DNA of 64,000 bases from positions 1 through 64,000 of the IMG/VR virus record IMGVR_UViG_3300005264_000002; one strand, given 5' to 3'. The position numbers and the translations under genes are program-made. How positions within the stretch are numbered: the first letter of the stretch is position 1; each line of letters opens with the position of its first letter. Below the pieces are notes generated by a model that saw only the letters and a program-made list of their open reading frames with translations, was not told the origin of the DNA and made no database searches. This document shows positions 41,429 through 50,180 of the stretch, in pieces. Source of the stretch: a virus.

Positions 41429-44400
41429 GCTGTAATCAAAATGGAACTTTCAGATATTTTTATACAGGGAATCAAGTTGGGAATCTCAATTTTGTAGGAG
41501 ATTTTAATTTTGTTGCTGGTGGGATTTTAGGCTCAAATATTTCTGCTGGTGTTATTGCTCCCGTTTTCTTCCCCGGTCGTCCATCAAGATTCCCTTGGAA
41601 AGAGTCCAATGCTACTTTAAGTCAAGAATTATTAGATGCTTGCCATTATTTTATCGATTTACAATGGATAGCGGATATTCATTTAACTGATGATGTTATC
41701 TTAAGAGCATCAAATAGGAATATCTATGTCGAAGATATTGATGGATTGCCCAGATTTTATGAAGCAAGAGCATCTAGGGCACCAAAATTAAATGTTACTT
41801 CTGGAGAATGGCTTAATCCTAATTTTGAAATAGGGGATATGAAGATCACTCTGAACAATAGGGATGGATTTTTCAACCAATATATGCCCCAAGGTGAAAA
41901 TTATGTCCAATGGATAGGGGCAAGAGTCGTTATTAAGATAGGATTTGGAGAAAAGCTATCTAATTACCATGATGTTTTTGAAGGATTCATTCCAGAAAAA
42001 AAGGGACTCGTAACATCAGATCAAGATATAACTGTTAGAGCATATGATAGATTTGATAGGGATGAGATTCCTATTCCTGCAAGAAATTATGATGAGACTA
42101 ATTATCCTTTTATCCAGCAAGATTTTAAGGGAAAGAAAATCCCTCTTGTTTATGGAGATTGGTCAACAGATGTAAATGATACAGGAGAAATTCCTGCTGC
42201 ATGTACAAATGCAATTGATCCTGATGCTTTAGTTTATAATTTTAAAATTTCTGATACTTCTCTGAGGGAAATTGGGGATGTTTATTTAAACAGAGGGAAT
42301 AGGAAAGCTGGAGATGAAGGCCCAATTAAATTCATTGAACCAGCAGTTTTTAAAGATGCTCCTAATGGAGAGTTTGAAATTGATTCAAGGATTCCTTCAT
42401 TAAGCGAAAACTATACAATTCTAAAAGACAAAAAAGCTGGAACAGGATCTGGATTAAATCTAATTATCTCTGAAACTTCTGAACTTAATTTTATTGAAGC
42501 AGGAGTTAGTGTTGGTGATTTGGTTTATAAGGATGCTGATAATATCCCTGCTATTGTTGATGATGTTCAAACAGGACAATTAACTCTTACTGGAGGTAAA
42601 ACTTTTAATCCAGAAGATAATTTTAATATCCTTACAGACAAATACAAATATAAGAAAGGAGATAAAATTGTTGTTCTTTGTAAAGGGAAAGATATTAGAA
42701 CCATCTCAACTTTCAGGATTTCAGACTCAGGATTAACATCTTCTACTCCAAGGGCCTTGACTGTAACTTTAAGAAATAGTTTTTGGACAGCAGATAACAC
42801 TCTCCAAAAATTATATGAGATATCATTTGAGGGTAGAATCCTTAAAGAATATAATTTTACAGATATTTCTCCAGACATTACAGAAATAACAGGATTATCA
42901 GAACAAACAGACAATACTCTTTATATTTTTGATCGTCCTTTATCAAAAATTTATCGCTTTTTATTAGAAGATGAAATAGTTGGACTTGAATTTGATACCA
43001 GTTTTGTTTCTGGCCTAGGAAGTCTTTTAGTAGATGGAAGAGATATCTCTATTGATGATGGTAATTTATTGACCGTTTATGATAATGACAATGGGCAATT
43101 TTATAGAATCAATATCTTTTTTGGTGGTGGTCCAACTTTAGACGCAACATTTAATAAAAATGTATTTGAAGTAAATGCAACAGATATTCTTGGAATATCA
43201 ATAGACAATAATAATAATGAAATGGTTGTTGTTGATAGGAGCACTTTAAAATTTTATCGAGTAGATCCTGCAATTGGAACTTTTATTTCTTCTGTTGATC
43301 TAAGTAATATTGCAACAACATTAGATTATCCTGTTGGGATATCTTCTTTCCAAGATGGGACAATTTTTGTTTTAAATAGATCAGATCGAAGTGTTTATAA
43401 TTATAATGAATTCTCTGATGCTAATGAAAATCCAGGCTTTATTTCCAGAGATCTATTACAAAATTATGCTGGGAGAACTTCTTTTGATTTTGATTTAAGA
43501 TGGAATGAGACTTCAAGAGAGAGCTTAACATATTTTTCCAGAGTTTATATTGATTCTAAAGTTAATGTAGTAAGTTATCTAAATAAATTTCTTCAAGAAT
43601 ACAATGCAATGGTTCATAATAGATTTCAAAAGTATTCTCTTTTCCATATCGAATTTAATAATTTTAAAACTGATGGGAAAGCAATAAAAGAAAAGGATAT
43701 TAAATTAGGAAGCTTTAAGCCATCAAAAGAATTTAATCAATACTTTAATTCCTGTATCTCTGAATATTCAGAGTTTCCATACTCTTCTAGTAAATTAGAG
43801 AGTGACACTTACATCTCTCCATTAGGAATTCAATTAGCAGGGAAAGAGGTATCTAAAATATTAAAGTTTCCATCAGTATATAGGAGAGAAGATCTTGATA
43901 AATTGATTCCTCTCTTTGTTCGTTTGGCCGCTGCAGAACCAGAATTCATAGAATTAACTGTAGGATTTAGATTCTTATTCGCTCAGTTAGCAACTTTTTA
44001 TAATATAAATTATCATGATTTTGATTGTCAGCTTGGAAAAACAGTTAGTGGAAGAAGGTTCGATAATATCCCTGCCTTTGTCAGAAAAGCAACTTTTGAT
44101 CTTGATACTTTAGCTGTTGGATTAAAGTTGTGGTCATTAGGAACAACTACTTTTGGAGACTTTACACCGGAAGGAGTTACAGCAGGAGGCCAATTTGATG
44201 ATATTGTTTTAACCAATCTAGGTACTCCAGGATATATTTCACCAGTTGGAGAAATTACAGGAGATGGAGCGAATTTTGTAAACCTGGCCGATGTTGATGG
44301 TGATGATGCTGAAAGTAGGCAAAATGTTGTAACAGGATTGGCATGGCCAGCAACGGCCATTATTGACATTATCGATAATTCTACTCAATTAGTTGTTGAA

Positions 44401-44703
44401 ACTAAAACAATTGAATCTGTATCAGGTAGTTCAGTTTTTTTTACGGAGCCGATAGTAACGGCCATTGTCCTTCCTTCTAAAAATGCAGCAGGATTTTATA
44501 ATACTGGTCATACAATAAAATATTCAACATTTGACAAGGTGAATAGTGATCAGCAGACAAAACATGTTTATTTTTGTTCACCAGATGAAGGATATCCATC
44601 TACAACAACAGAAGAAATTGAAGAGCAAAGAGCAGGAAAGCATGATTTTTCTAATGGAAGAGTCCCCTATTTGCTTCACCCTGTTGATTTTGTTCAGAAC
44701 TAA
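41425..44703 (+). CDS. Large tail tip / baseplate hub protein with inserted beta-propeller (1092 aa)
   Basis: Overlaps the previous gene by 4 bases. Residues 1-300 resemble tail-hub proteins (WLNPNFEIGDMKITLNNRDGFF, DVFEGFIPEKKG, ITVRAYDRFDRD). Residues about 475-665 contain four or so repeats of D(R/N)xxxxFYR(I/V)..., an NHL-like beta-propeller. Residues 680-900 again look hub-like, with a C-terminal beta-rich part. Probably forms the tail tip and contacts receptor. Confidence 0.72.
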   Translation: MSCNQNGTFRYFYTGNQVGNLNFVGDFNFVAGGILGSNISAGVIAPVFFPGRPSRFPWKESNATLSQELLDACHYFIDLQWIADIHLTDDVILRASNRNIYVEDIDGLPRFYEARASRAPKLNVTSGEWLNPNFEIGDMKITLNNRDGFFNQYMPQGENYVQWIGARVVIKIGFGEKLSNYHDVFEGFIPEKKGLVTSDQDITVRAYDRFDRDEIPIPARNYDETNYPFIQQDFKGKKIPLVYGDWSTDVNDTGEIPAACTNAIDPDALVYNFKISDTSLREIGDVYLNRGNRKAGDEGPIKFIEPAVFKDAPNGEFEIDSRIPSLSENYTILKDKKAGTGSGLNLIISETSELNFIEAGVSVGDLVYKDADNIPAIVDDVQTGQLTLTGGKTFNPEDNFNILTDKYKYKKGDKIVVLCKGKDIRTISTFRISDSGLTSSTPRALTVTLRNSFWTADNTLQKLYEISFEGRILKEYNFTDISPDITEITGLSEQTDNTLYIFDRPLSKIYRFLLEDEIVGLEFDTSFVSGLGSLLVDGRDISIDDGNLLTVYDNDNGQFYRINIFFGGGPTLDATFNKNVFEVNATDILGISIDNNNNEMVVVDRSTLKFYRVDPAIGTFISSVDLSNIATTLDYPVGISSFQDGTIFVLNRSDRSVYNYNEFSDANENPGFISRDLLQNYAGRTSFDFDLRWNETSRESLTYFSRVYIDSKVNVVSYLNKFLQEYNAMVHNRFQKYSLFHIEFNNFKTDGKAIKEKDIKLGSFKPSKEFNQYFNSCISEYSEFPYSSSKLESDTYISPLGIQLAGKEVSKILKFPSVYRREDLDKLIPLFVRLAAAEPEFIELTVGFRFLFAQLATFYNINYHDFDCQLGKTVSGRRFDNIPAFVRKATFDLDTLAVGLKLWSLGTTTFGDFTPEGVTAGGQFDDIVLTNLGTPGYISPVGEITGDGANFVNLADVDGDDAESRQNVVTGLAWPATAIIDIIDNSTQLVVETKTIESVSGSSVFFTEPIVTAIVLPSKNAAGFYNTGHTIKYSTFDKVNSDQQTKHVYFCSPDEGYPSTTTEEIEEQRAGKHDFSNGRVPYLLHPVDFVQN

Positions 44704-44718
44704 AACGGATAATAACTT

Positions 44719-45822
44719 ATGACAATATCAACTCCAGTTTTAAAGCCTAATATTATCCAAAAAATTGAATCAGATTTTGGATCAACAATTTCTGCTTTTA
44801 TTTGGAAAAAAGTTTTACAACATCAAATGTGGACCAATAGGTCCATTCCTGTTGGATCAATATTATCATTTTTTGGATCTCAATTACTTGCTAGGACTGG
44901 CCCATTTGATGAATTAATCCCTCAACCAGATTCATCATTTTGGCAATGGTGTGATGGGGCGGCCATTATCAATCCAAATTCTCCTTTATTGGGGCAAAAT
45001 ACACCAGATTTTAAAGAAAAATTTCTTAAAGGATATGGAACGTTAGGAATCCTTGGGGGTCAATCTACAATCAATTTGCAGCATAATCATAGTGGAATTA
45101 CTCAACTTGAAACAGATAGATCTAATGAAGAAAATGTTGATGATGGAGGTGATCATACAAGTGGGAGTCATCATACACATCCTATTAGTAATAATTGGTC
45201 AACGTCAGAATCAATCATTCCTCCATATACAGAAATCCAATATTATATAAGAATTGATGGAGGTCCAGGAAGTTCAACTCCATCTTTAGATGATACTATT
45301 CCAACAACTTTTGGAAGTCTTATTAATGATCAAATCACTGAATATGCAAAAATTCTTTCTCAAGAGCTTGCGACAACAATTCATTATAATTCTTTACTCT
45401 TAAACACAATAATCCCAATTGGTTCAGTAATCCCAATTATGACAAACATTCCTGGTGTTCCTGCACCAGATCTTAATATTTTTCAAGAATGTGATGGATC
45501 AGAAATTACTAATGAAAACTCTCCATTAAGATCTATTGGAGGAGAAAATAGATATGTTCCTAATTTAATTGAACATTATCTTAGAGTACCTTCTACTTTT
45601 GGATTATCAGGACAGAATGGAGGAGTAAATGATTCGACTCTTTTTGCTCATAATCATGGGGGAGTTACAGGATATCAAGAAAATGATGAAGATGGAGATC
45701 CTTCAGGGGATGAATTTATGGCCGCAAGAAGACATAGGCATGGTATCAATTCAGATTTAGTTAATCCATTAAATGTTGAGCCTCCATATTTTACAGTAAG
45801 ATTTTTTATGAGGATTCAATAA
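44719..45822 (+). CDS. Tail collar-domain protein, two copies (367 aa)
   Basis: ATG after ATAACTT (weak site). Residues about 45-185 and 235-365 are two copies of a phage tail-collar-like domain: VGSILSFFGS, WQWCDGAAI.NPNSPL, PDFKEKFLKGYG, LQHNHSG, then IGSVIPI, FQECDGSEI.NENSPL, HNHGG and RHRHG. His-x-His motifs bind iron in T4 short fibre tips. Likely short tail fibres or tail-tip proteins. Confidence 0.8.
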   Translation: MTISTPVLKPNIIQKIESDFGSTISAFIWKKVLQHQMWTNRSIPVGSILSFFGSQLLARTGPFDELIPQPDSSFWQWCDGAAIINPNSPLLGQNTPDFKEKFLKGYGTLGILGGQSTINLQHNHSGITQLETDRSNEENVDDGGDHTSGSHHTHPISNNWSTSESIIPPYTEIQYYIRIDGGPGSSTPSLDDTIPTTFGSLINDQITEYAKILSQELATTIHYNSLLLNTIIPIGSVIPIMTNIPGVPAPDLNIFQECDGSEITNENSPLRSIGGENRYVPNLIEHYLRVPSTFGLSGQNGGVNDSTLFAHNHGGVTGYQENDEDGDPSGDEFMAARRHRHGINSDLVNPLNVEPPYFTVRFFMRIQ

Positions 45823-46358
45823 TGAGCAATATTATTATTCCCCCAATTTTTACAGAATATCATGAAGAAGAATTAGATCTTTTATCTCCTGGGAATGAAG
45901 AATTGATTCGGAAAATTGCAATCAATAATAATTTCTTAATGAATTTATTACCATTAGGATCAATCCTTTGGATTGATATTAATAAACCAGGAGGAATTGG
46001 TATTCCAAATACTAATGTATTTCAAGAATGTGATGGATCTGAAATCACTAATCCCAATTCTCCACTAAGAACTATTGGAATATTTCCAAGATTTACTCCA
46101 GATCTCAAAAATAAATACCCAAGAGGGGCCAATAGTATTGATGCAAATAGTTCAGGTGGAACTCATAATCATAATCTAACTCATAATCATGGAGGATATA
46201 CTGGTGGAGGCGGTGGCGGTGGAGCTGGCATTGAGAAAAAGGGCGATAGAAGATATGCTGTATTTCATGAACATACCATTTCTGGCCAATATGCTAATCC
46301 TACCTTTATCGAGGCACCTAAATTTGTTTATTTTATAGCTTACATAAAAATTATATGA
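45822..46358 (+). CDS. Tail collar-domain protein, single copy (178 aa)
   Basis: Overlaps the previous stop by one base. One collar domain (LGSILWIDI, FQECDGSEITNPNSPL, GTHNHNLTHNHGG), closest to the second domain of the upstream gene, so the pair arose by duplication. A Gly-rich loop (GGGGGGAG) is near residue 129. Probably forms a mixed tip with the protein encoded upstream. Confidence 0.8.
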   Translation: MSNIIIPPIFTEYHEEELDLLSPGNEELIRKIAINNNFLMNLLPLGSILWIDINKPGGIGIPNTNVFQECDGSEITNPNSPLRTIGIFPRFTPDLKNKYPRGANSIDANSSGGTHNHNLTHNHGGYTGGGGGGGAGIEKKGDRRYAVFHEHTISGQYANPTFIEAPKFVYFIAYIKII

Positions 46359-46365
46359 GGTGAAT

Positions 46366-46740
46366 ATGTCTAAGACAGAAACAGAGAAACCAGTAAAAAC
46401 TCCTAAAAAAATAATGAATAGTGAAGTCAGTATAACTCATGCGATTATCTTGTCTCATGATCCATATTATATTATGGCCCACAATGAAGAATCGGCGATA
46501 GAAGTTTCTGAAAAGTATGGTAGTTCTTGTATTGGAATTATCGTTGCTCCAAAAGGCTTATCAATGAAATCTATTCAAAAGAAAACGATATTAGCAGATA
46601 TAGAGATTAAAGCACTTCCTCTTTATTCTGTCTCTGATGATGGAATGACTGTTGAAGAAGTCATTGGCTCAGAAGATGAAGTAGATTTTGATGAAGAAGA
46701 ATTAGACATTTTAAATATCAACAAACCACTTGGAGAGTAA
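46366..46740 (+). CDS. Hypothetical protein (124 aa)
   Basis: ATG at 46366 chosen over GTG 46360 because GAGGTGA is then at normal distance. Central hydrophobic strands with SHDPYYIMAHNEESAIEVSEKYG, and a strongly acidic C-terminus. Last but one gene of the virion block. No family recognised. Confidence 0.65.
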   Translation: MSKTETEKPVKTPKKIMNSEVSITHAIILSHDPYYIMAHNEESAIEVSEKYGSSCIGIIVAPKGLSMKSIQKKTILADIEIKALPLYSVSDDGMTVEEVIGSEDEVDFDEEELDILNINKPLGE

Positions 46741-46741
46741 A

Positions 46742-46903
46742 ATGAGCAACATTAAATTATATGAATTCTTTTTTAAACGACATTTAAAAGTAAAAGAAAA
46801 ATATGAAAGAATGATATCAAATGATCATCCTGATTCATTCTTAACAAAAAAAACTATGGAATTAAATGAAAGATTGATGCTTTTATTTAAACCTACACTT
46901 TAG
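46742..46903 (+). CDS. Small basic protein (53 aa)
   Basis: ATG one base after the previous stop, with GGAGAGTAA upstream; stop at 46901-46903 overlaps the convergent helicase gene by 11 bases. Helical and basic. Close coupling supports it. Function unknown. Confidence 0.65.
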   Translation: MSNIKLYEFFFKRHLKVKEKYERMISNDHPDSFLTKKTMELNERLMLLFKPTL

Positions 46904-48338
46904 AAATCTTTACTCCAAACTCTTTTTGATAAATTCTCTTTCTTGCATTAGAATGTTTTTTTGTTGTCTTATGTCCATCATCAAATGCATCAACAACAAA
47001 TCCAACTTCTTGATGGAATCTTTGAGGTTTTCTGACTACTCTTCCAGTATTTTGCATAACCCTAGTTTTAGATTTCTCTCCAGAACCCAGGACAATTGCT
47101 CCAGCTTCTTTAGTATCTATCCCCTCACCAATAACAGAAGTCCCAATTAAATTTGGAATCTCTCCTCTGTTAAAAGCTTCTACTGTTTCAAAATTATGTT
47201 TTTGTCCAAGTTCACCATGAATAAAAGTAGAGCCTGGGATAATATCATTAAAAATATGTCCATGCTCTATGTTCTTAACTAAGACTAAAGTTGGGATTTT
47301 TTGTTTATGAGACATTAAAATGGCAGATTTTCCAAGTTTTTCATTTCTTTCATCATGATGGACAATCCAATTAGGATAAATATCTTTAGTATAATCTAAT
47401 CCTTTTTTATATTCATCCCATGGATCATTATCTTCAGGCTCACCCCATGGGACATCCCCATGCTGATATTCTTTAGGGACAGGAATGTCTCCAATATTAT
47501 GAAAAATAGGTTGAATAGGTAAAATATATCCCTTTTTTATTGCATCAACTACAGAAAGAGAATAAGTTTGATTGGCCATGATGCAATCTAATAAAATCTG
47601 TTCATTTTTTGAATTTCTAAAGTTAGTGGCCGTTTGAGCAAATTTATAATATATATCCCCAAAAAGCTTTTTATCAATCATTCTTGCAGTTTCACAAGCT
47701 TCATGATGCCATTCATCAAAATAAACACAATCAAAAAAAGAAAACATTTCTGGTGAACAATTTTCTAATGCATCTAAATTTGCAATAGAAACAGGCTTAT
47801 TATTCCCTAATTTATCAAATATCCCTACATTATCTTCTCCAAAACATGCACATAAATACAAATATATTTGTAATTTAAGAGTTAAAGATGGAACAACAAC
47901 CAAAGTATTAACCCCTAATTGTTGGATAGTATCTTTCATTGATCTTGTCTTCCCAACTCCTGTCGGCAACACAATTATTCCTCTTCCAGCAGGGGAGTTT
48001 AATAGAGATTTTGTTGCTAATATTTGATCATCATAAGCAACTGGTTCACTTATTAACTGAGATAATTTTAAATATCCTAGATCTGGAATTATTCTTGGAT
48101 CAATAATATTAACTGGAACACCATGAGTTTGACATGAAATAAAGACTCTTTTGGCCAAACCTGTTGAGAAACTGCCATCAGACTCTATAAGTGAAGTCCT
48201 GGCATAATCCCAATTTTTTGATCTAAAATATTTTTGCATATCATAAAATGAAACATCTTTCCTTATTTTCTGAAAAACAAAATGTGGAATATTCTGAAGA
48301 TATGATACTGAGTTTCCGATTATAATTTTAGAATTCAT
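46893..48338 (-). CDS. Superfamily 2 DNA helicase (UvsW-like)
   Basis: 481 aa. ATP-dependent duplex or branched-DNA translocase. Motif I VLPTGVGKT, motif II DEWH, motif III TATNFR, motif IV-like LVLVKNIEHG, motif V GTSVIGEGID and motif VI QNTGRVVRKPQRF are all visible. The order and length fit UvsW-like phage helicases that process stalled forks and D-loops, matching the recombination genes on the other side. The start codon lies 5 nt after TATAAT of the minus-strand promoter at 48344-48374, so it is likely leaderless. No ribosome binding site precedes it. Confidence 0.9.
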   Translation of the reverse strand: MNSKIIIGNSVSYLQNIPHFVFQKIRKDVSFYDMQKYFRSKNWDYARTSLIESDGSFSTGLAKRVFISCQTHGVPVNIIDPRIIPDLGYLKLSQLISEPVAYDDQILATKSLLNSPAGRGIIVLPTGVGKTRSMKDTIQQLGVNTLVVVPSLTLKLQIYLYLCACFGEDNVGIFDKLGNNKPVSIANLDALENCSPEMFSFFDCVYFDEWHHEACETARMIDKKLFGDIYYKFAQTATNFRNSKNEQILLDCIMANQTYSLSVVDAIKKGYILPIQPIFHNIGDIPVPKEYQHGDVPWGEPEDNDPWDEYKKGLDYTKDIYPNWIVHHDERNEKLGKSAILMSHKQKIPTLVLVKNIEHGHIFNDIIPGSTFIHGELGQKHNFETVEAFNRGEIPNLIGTSVIGEGIDTKEAGAIVLGSGEKSKTRVMQNTGRVVRKPQRFHQEVGFVVDAFDDGHKTTKKHSNARKRIYQKEFGVKISKV

Positions 48339-48343
48339 AAGAC

Positions 48344-48374
48344 ATTATACGTTTCTGAAAGAAGAATATCTTTT
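48344..48374 (-). promoter_or_regulatory. Minus-strand promoter of the AAAAGATA/CGTATAAT class, leaderless
   Basis: On the minus strand AAAAGATA (48367-48374), 15 nt, CGTATAAT (48344-48351), 5 nt, then ATG ending at 48336. Transcription would begin at or next to the start codon. Confidence 0.78.
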
Positions 48375-48384
48375 TTTATTTTTA

Positions 48385-48710
48385 GGCTATGCGTTAAGAA
48401 GATTTTGGGTATAGTATGGCCTTTTTGGTAGGAGTTGAGCGAAGCGAACGACAAATACTATTAATATTTATTCAAATTTATATAATAATTAATGAAAATC
48501 CGAGCGGTAACACCCGAGAGATTTTCGGTCTAACCCTAGGGGATATTTGGGTTAGCCTAACTCGCTTAACGCCCCTGATTGGGGCTACTCGTTATCACGT
48601 AGTGGAGTTGAGGGAGGTAACGACCGAACGACTAAGACTATTAAAAGAATCCGATTATATCGAGCGGCCGCGATTTGTCAAGTTTACCGCCGAGAAAATT
48701 AAAATAATAA
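48385..48710. other. CpG-rich, hairpin-rich island between divergent promoters
   Basis: This stretch has roughly 25 CpG dinucleotides by eye, whereas flanking phage DNA has very few. Visible pairings: GAAAATC (48494-48500) with GATTTTC (48520-48526); CTAACCC (48530-48536) with GGGTTAG (48549-48555); GCCCC with GGGGC (48571-48585); ACTC with GAGT around CAC-GTA-GTG (about 48587-48608). A direct repeat starting GGAGTTGAG lies at 48431 and 48604, and GCGGCCGC at 48664-48671. It separates the helicase gene from the replication operon. Candidate replication origin, structured RNA, or acquired DNA. Confidence 0.7.
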
Positions 48711-48790
48711 AAAAAAAGATATTTCCTCCAGATTACACGTATAAGATATCAAAACAACCAAGGAAGCATAAAAATGGAATTAAGATTTAA
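48416..48790 (+). CDS. Doubtful open frame across the CpG-rich island (124 aa)
   Basis: An uninterrupted frame from ATG 48416 to 48790, overlapping the next gene by 17 bases and running over its promoter. No good ribosome binding site. Composition (Arg codons CGA/CGG, many CpG) differs from neighbours. Translation contains GVERSERQILLI and TTERLRLLKE, echoes of the DNA repeat. It may be coding DNA of foreign origin, or an open frame by chance in a structured element. I favour the second. Confidence 0.25.
   Translation: MAFLVGVERSERQILLIFIQIYIIINENPSGNTREIFGLTLGDIWVSLTRLTPLIGATRYHVVELREVTTERLRLLKESDYIERPRFVKFTAEKIKIIKKKIFPPDYTYKISKQPRKHKNGIKI
48431..48644 (+). repeat. Imperfect direct repeat in the CpG-rich island
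   Basis: Unit 1 (48431-48464) and unit 2 (48604-48644) both begin GGAGTTGAG, contain CGAACGAC and end ACTATTAA, with 7 extra bases in unit 2. Confidence 0.7.
48714..48745 (+). promoter_or_regulatory. Promoter of the AAAAGATA/CGTATAAT class for the replication operon
   Basis: AAAAGATA at 48714-48721 and CGTATAAG at 48738-48745, 16 nt apart. A leader with AAGGAAG precedes ATG 48774. Confidence 0.78.
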
Positions 48791-50180
48791 TTTTGATGAT
48801 AATTTTCAGCAAGGGATTCTCCAGTTAATAATTCAAGATCCTCATTTTTGTCAAAAGGCATTAATGTATGTTCGTCCAGAATATTTTAAAAACTCTTATT
48901 ATGGATATTTTTTTAAAACCTTTAAATTTCTTTCAGAAAAATATGACCGGATAGATGATCTTCATATTCAGAATGAGCTCTTAAAATTTGATGAAGAAGA
49001 TCAAGAAAAATATAACAGGATATATGCTGATATAAAAAATCTTAATGGTGTTCCTAGAGATTTTCAATATATTAGGAATAACCTTAAAAAGTTTATTCAA
49101 AAAGCAACTACTTGGCATATTAACCAAAAATTAGTCAAGGCCCAACATAAAGATCCTGATGAATTATTCAAAATGATCCAAAAAGATATCACAGCATCAG
49201 CTATGGTAAATTTTGAAGAAGATGATTCAATGAGTTTCAACGATTTAAGAAAGGTCATGAAAGAATCAGCGGAATCAGTTGGGGTATTATTGCCACTAGG
49301 GATTCCTATTATTGATGCTGCACTAGGAGGAGGAGTTGAAAGGGAAACTTTGACTCTTGCTTTAGGTGGAACGAATGTTGGGAAGTCAATTTTTCTTATT
49401 AATGTTTGTTATCATTGGTTAACTCAAGGATTTAAAGTCCTATATCTTAATCTTGAGGGGAGAAAAATACAGCCTCTATTAAGACTTGGGGCCAGGGCGT
49501 TACATGTTCCTTATGGAAGAGTCAGGAATCATGATCTTACAGATGAGGAATGGGAGCGTTTTAATAATTTTAAAAAACAATATGGTGAAAATTTAAGAAT
49601 TAAACATGTCGCAGAGTTTGGATATACTGTTGAAGAATTTACTGCATATTGTAAAGATTTATATAAAGAATTTCCTTTTGACGGAATTGTTGTCGATTAT
49701 GGCCAGCTACTTCAAACAAAAGAAAAGTTTAGGGATCTAAGACATAGACAAGCTCACGTTCATCAATGCCTTGATGGACTTGCTGGGATGTTCAAAGCAG
49801 CATGTTTAACCGTTGCCCAAGGAAACAGAGAGGCCCAAGGTAAAAATGATCAAGGTTTTAGATTACTTAAGAAAGAAGACATTTCTGAATGCTTTGAGAT
49901 CACTCGTAAGGCTGCAACAATCTTTACTCTTAATCGTTCAGAGCAAGATGAACAAGCAGAAAGAGTTAGAATCTTATTAGATAAACAAAGGGATGGAGAG
50001 AAAGGCGTTATTGCTAACTGCAAAACAAACATGGCCTACATTGCTTATTATGGATCTGAAGAAGAAGGATTAGGATTTTTATCTCATGAGGAATATGAAA
50101 GCAATCAAACGAATATTCCTGCTTATATTCCTGAAGAATCGAATCCAACATCTACTCCAGAGATAACTAATGGTAATTGA
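48774..50180 (+). CDS. Replicative DNA helicase (DnaB-like)
   Basis: 468 aa, hexameric 5'-3' helicase that opens the fork. Residues 1-130 are the helical N-terminal domain; the RecA-like domain follows, with Walker A GGTNVGKS at 198-205, a Walker B-like FDGIVVDYGQLL, and DnaB-type downstream motifs (VAQGNREAQGK, arginine-rich RKAATIFTLNR). The last 40 residues are Pro/Asn/Thr-rich and disordered. First gene of the replication operon and overlapping the primase gene by 11 bases, so helicase and primase are made together. Confidence 0.92.
   Translation: MELRFNFDDNFQQGILQLIIQDPHFCQKALMYVRPEYFKNSYYGYFFKTFKFLSEKYDRIDDLHIQNELLKFDEEDQEKYNRIYADIKNLNGVPRDFQYIRNNLKKFIQKATTWHINQKLVKAQHKDPDELFKMIQKDITASAMVNFEEDDSMSFNDLRKVMKESAESVGVLLPLGIPIIDAALGGGVERETLTLALGGTNVGKSIFLINVCYHWLTQGFKVLYLNLEGRKIQPLLRLGARALHVPYGRVRNHDLTDEEWERFNNFKKQYGENLRIKHVAEFGYTVEEFTAYCKDLYKEFPFDGIVVDYGQLLQTKEKFRDLRHRQAHVHQCLDGLAGMFKAACLTVAQGNREAQGKNDQGFRLLKKEDISECFEITRKAATIFTLNRSEQDEQAERVRILLDKQRDGEKGVIANCKTNMAYIAYYGSEEEGLGFLSHEEYESNQTNIPAYIPEESNPTSTPEITNGN

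Noticed and set aside
48664-48671. GCGGCCGC octamer as a sign of cloning vector sequence
   Set aside because: It sits in a wider CpG-rich natural-looking stretch with repeats and no vector features nearby.
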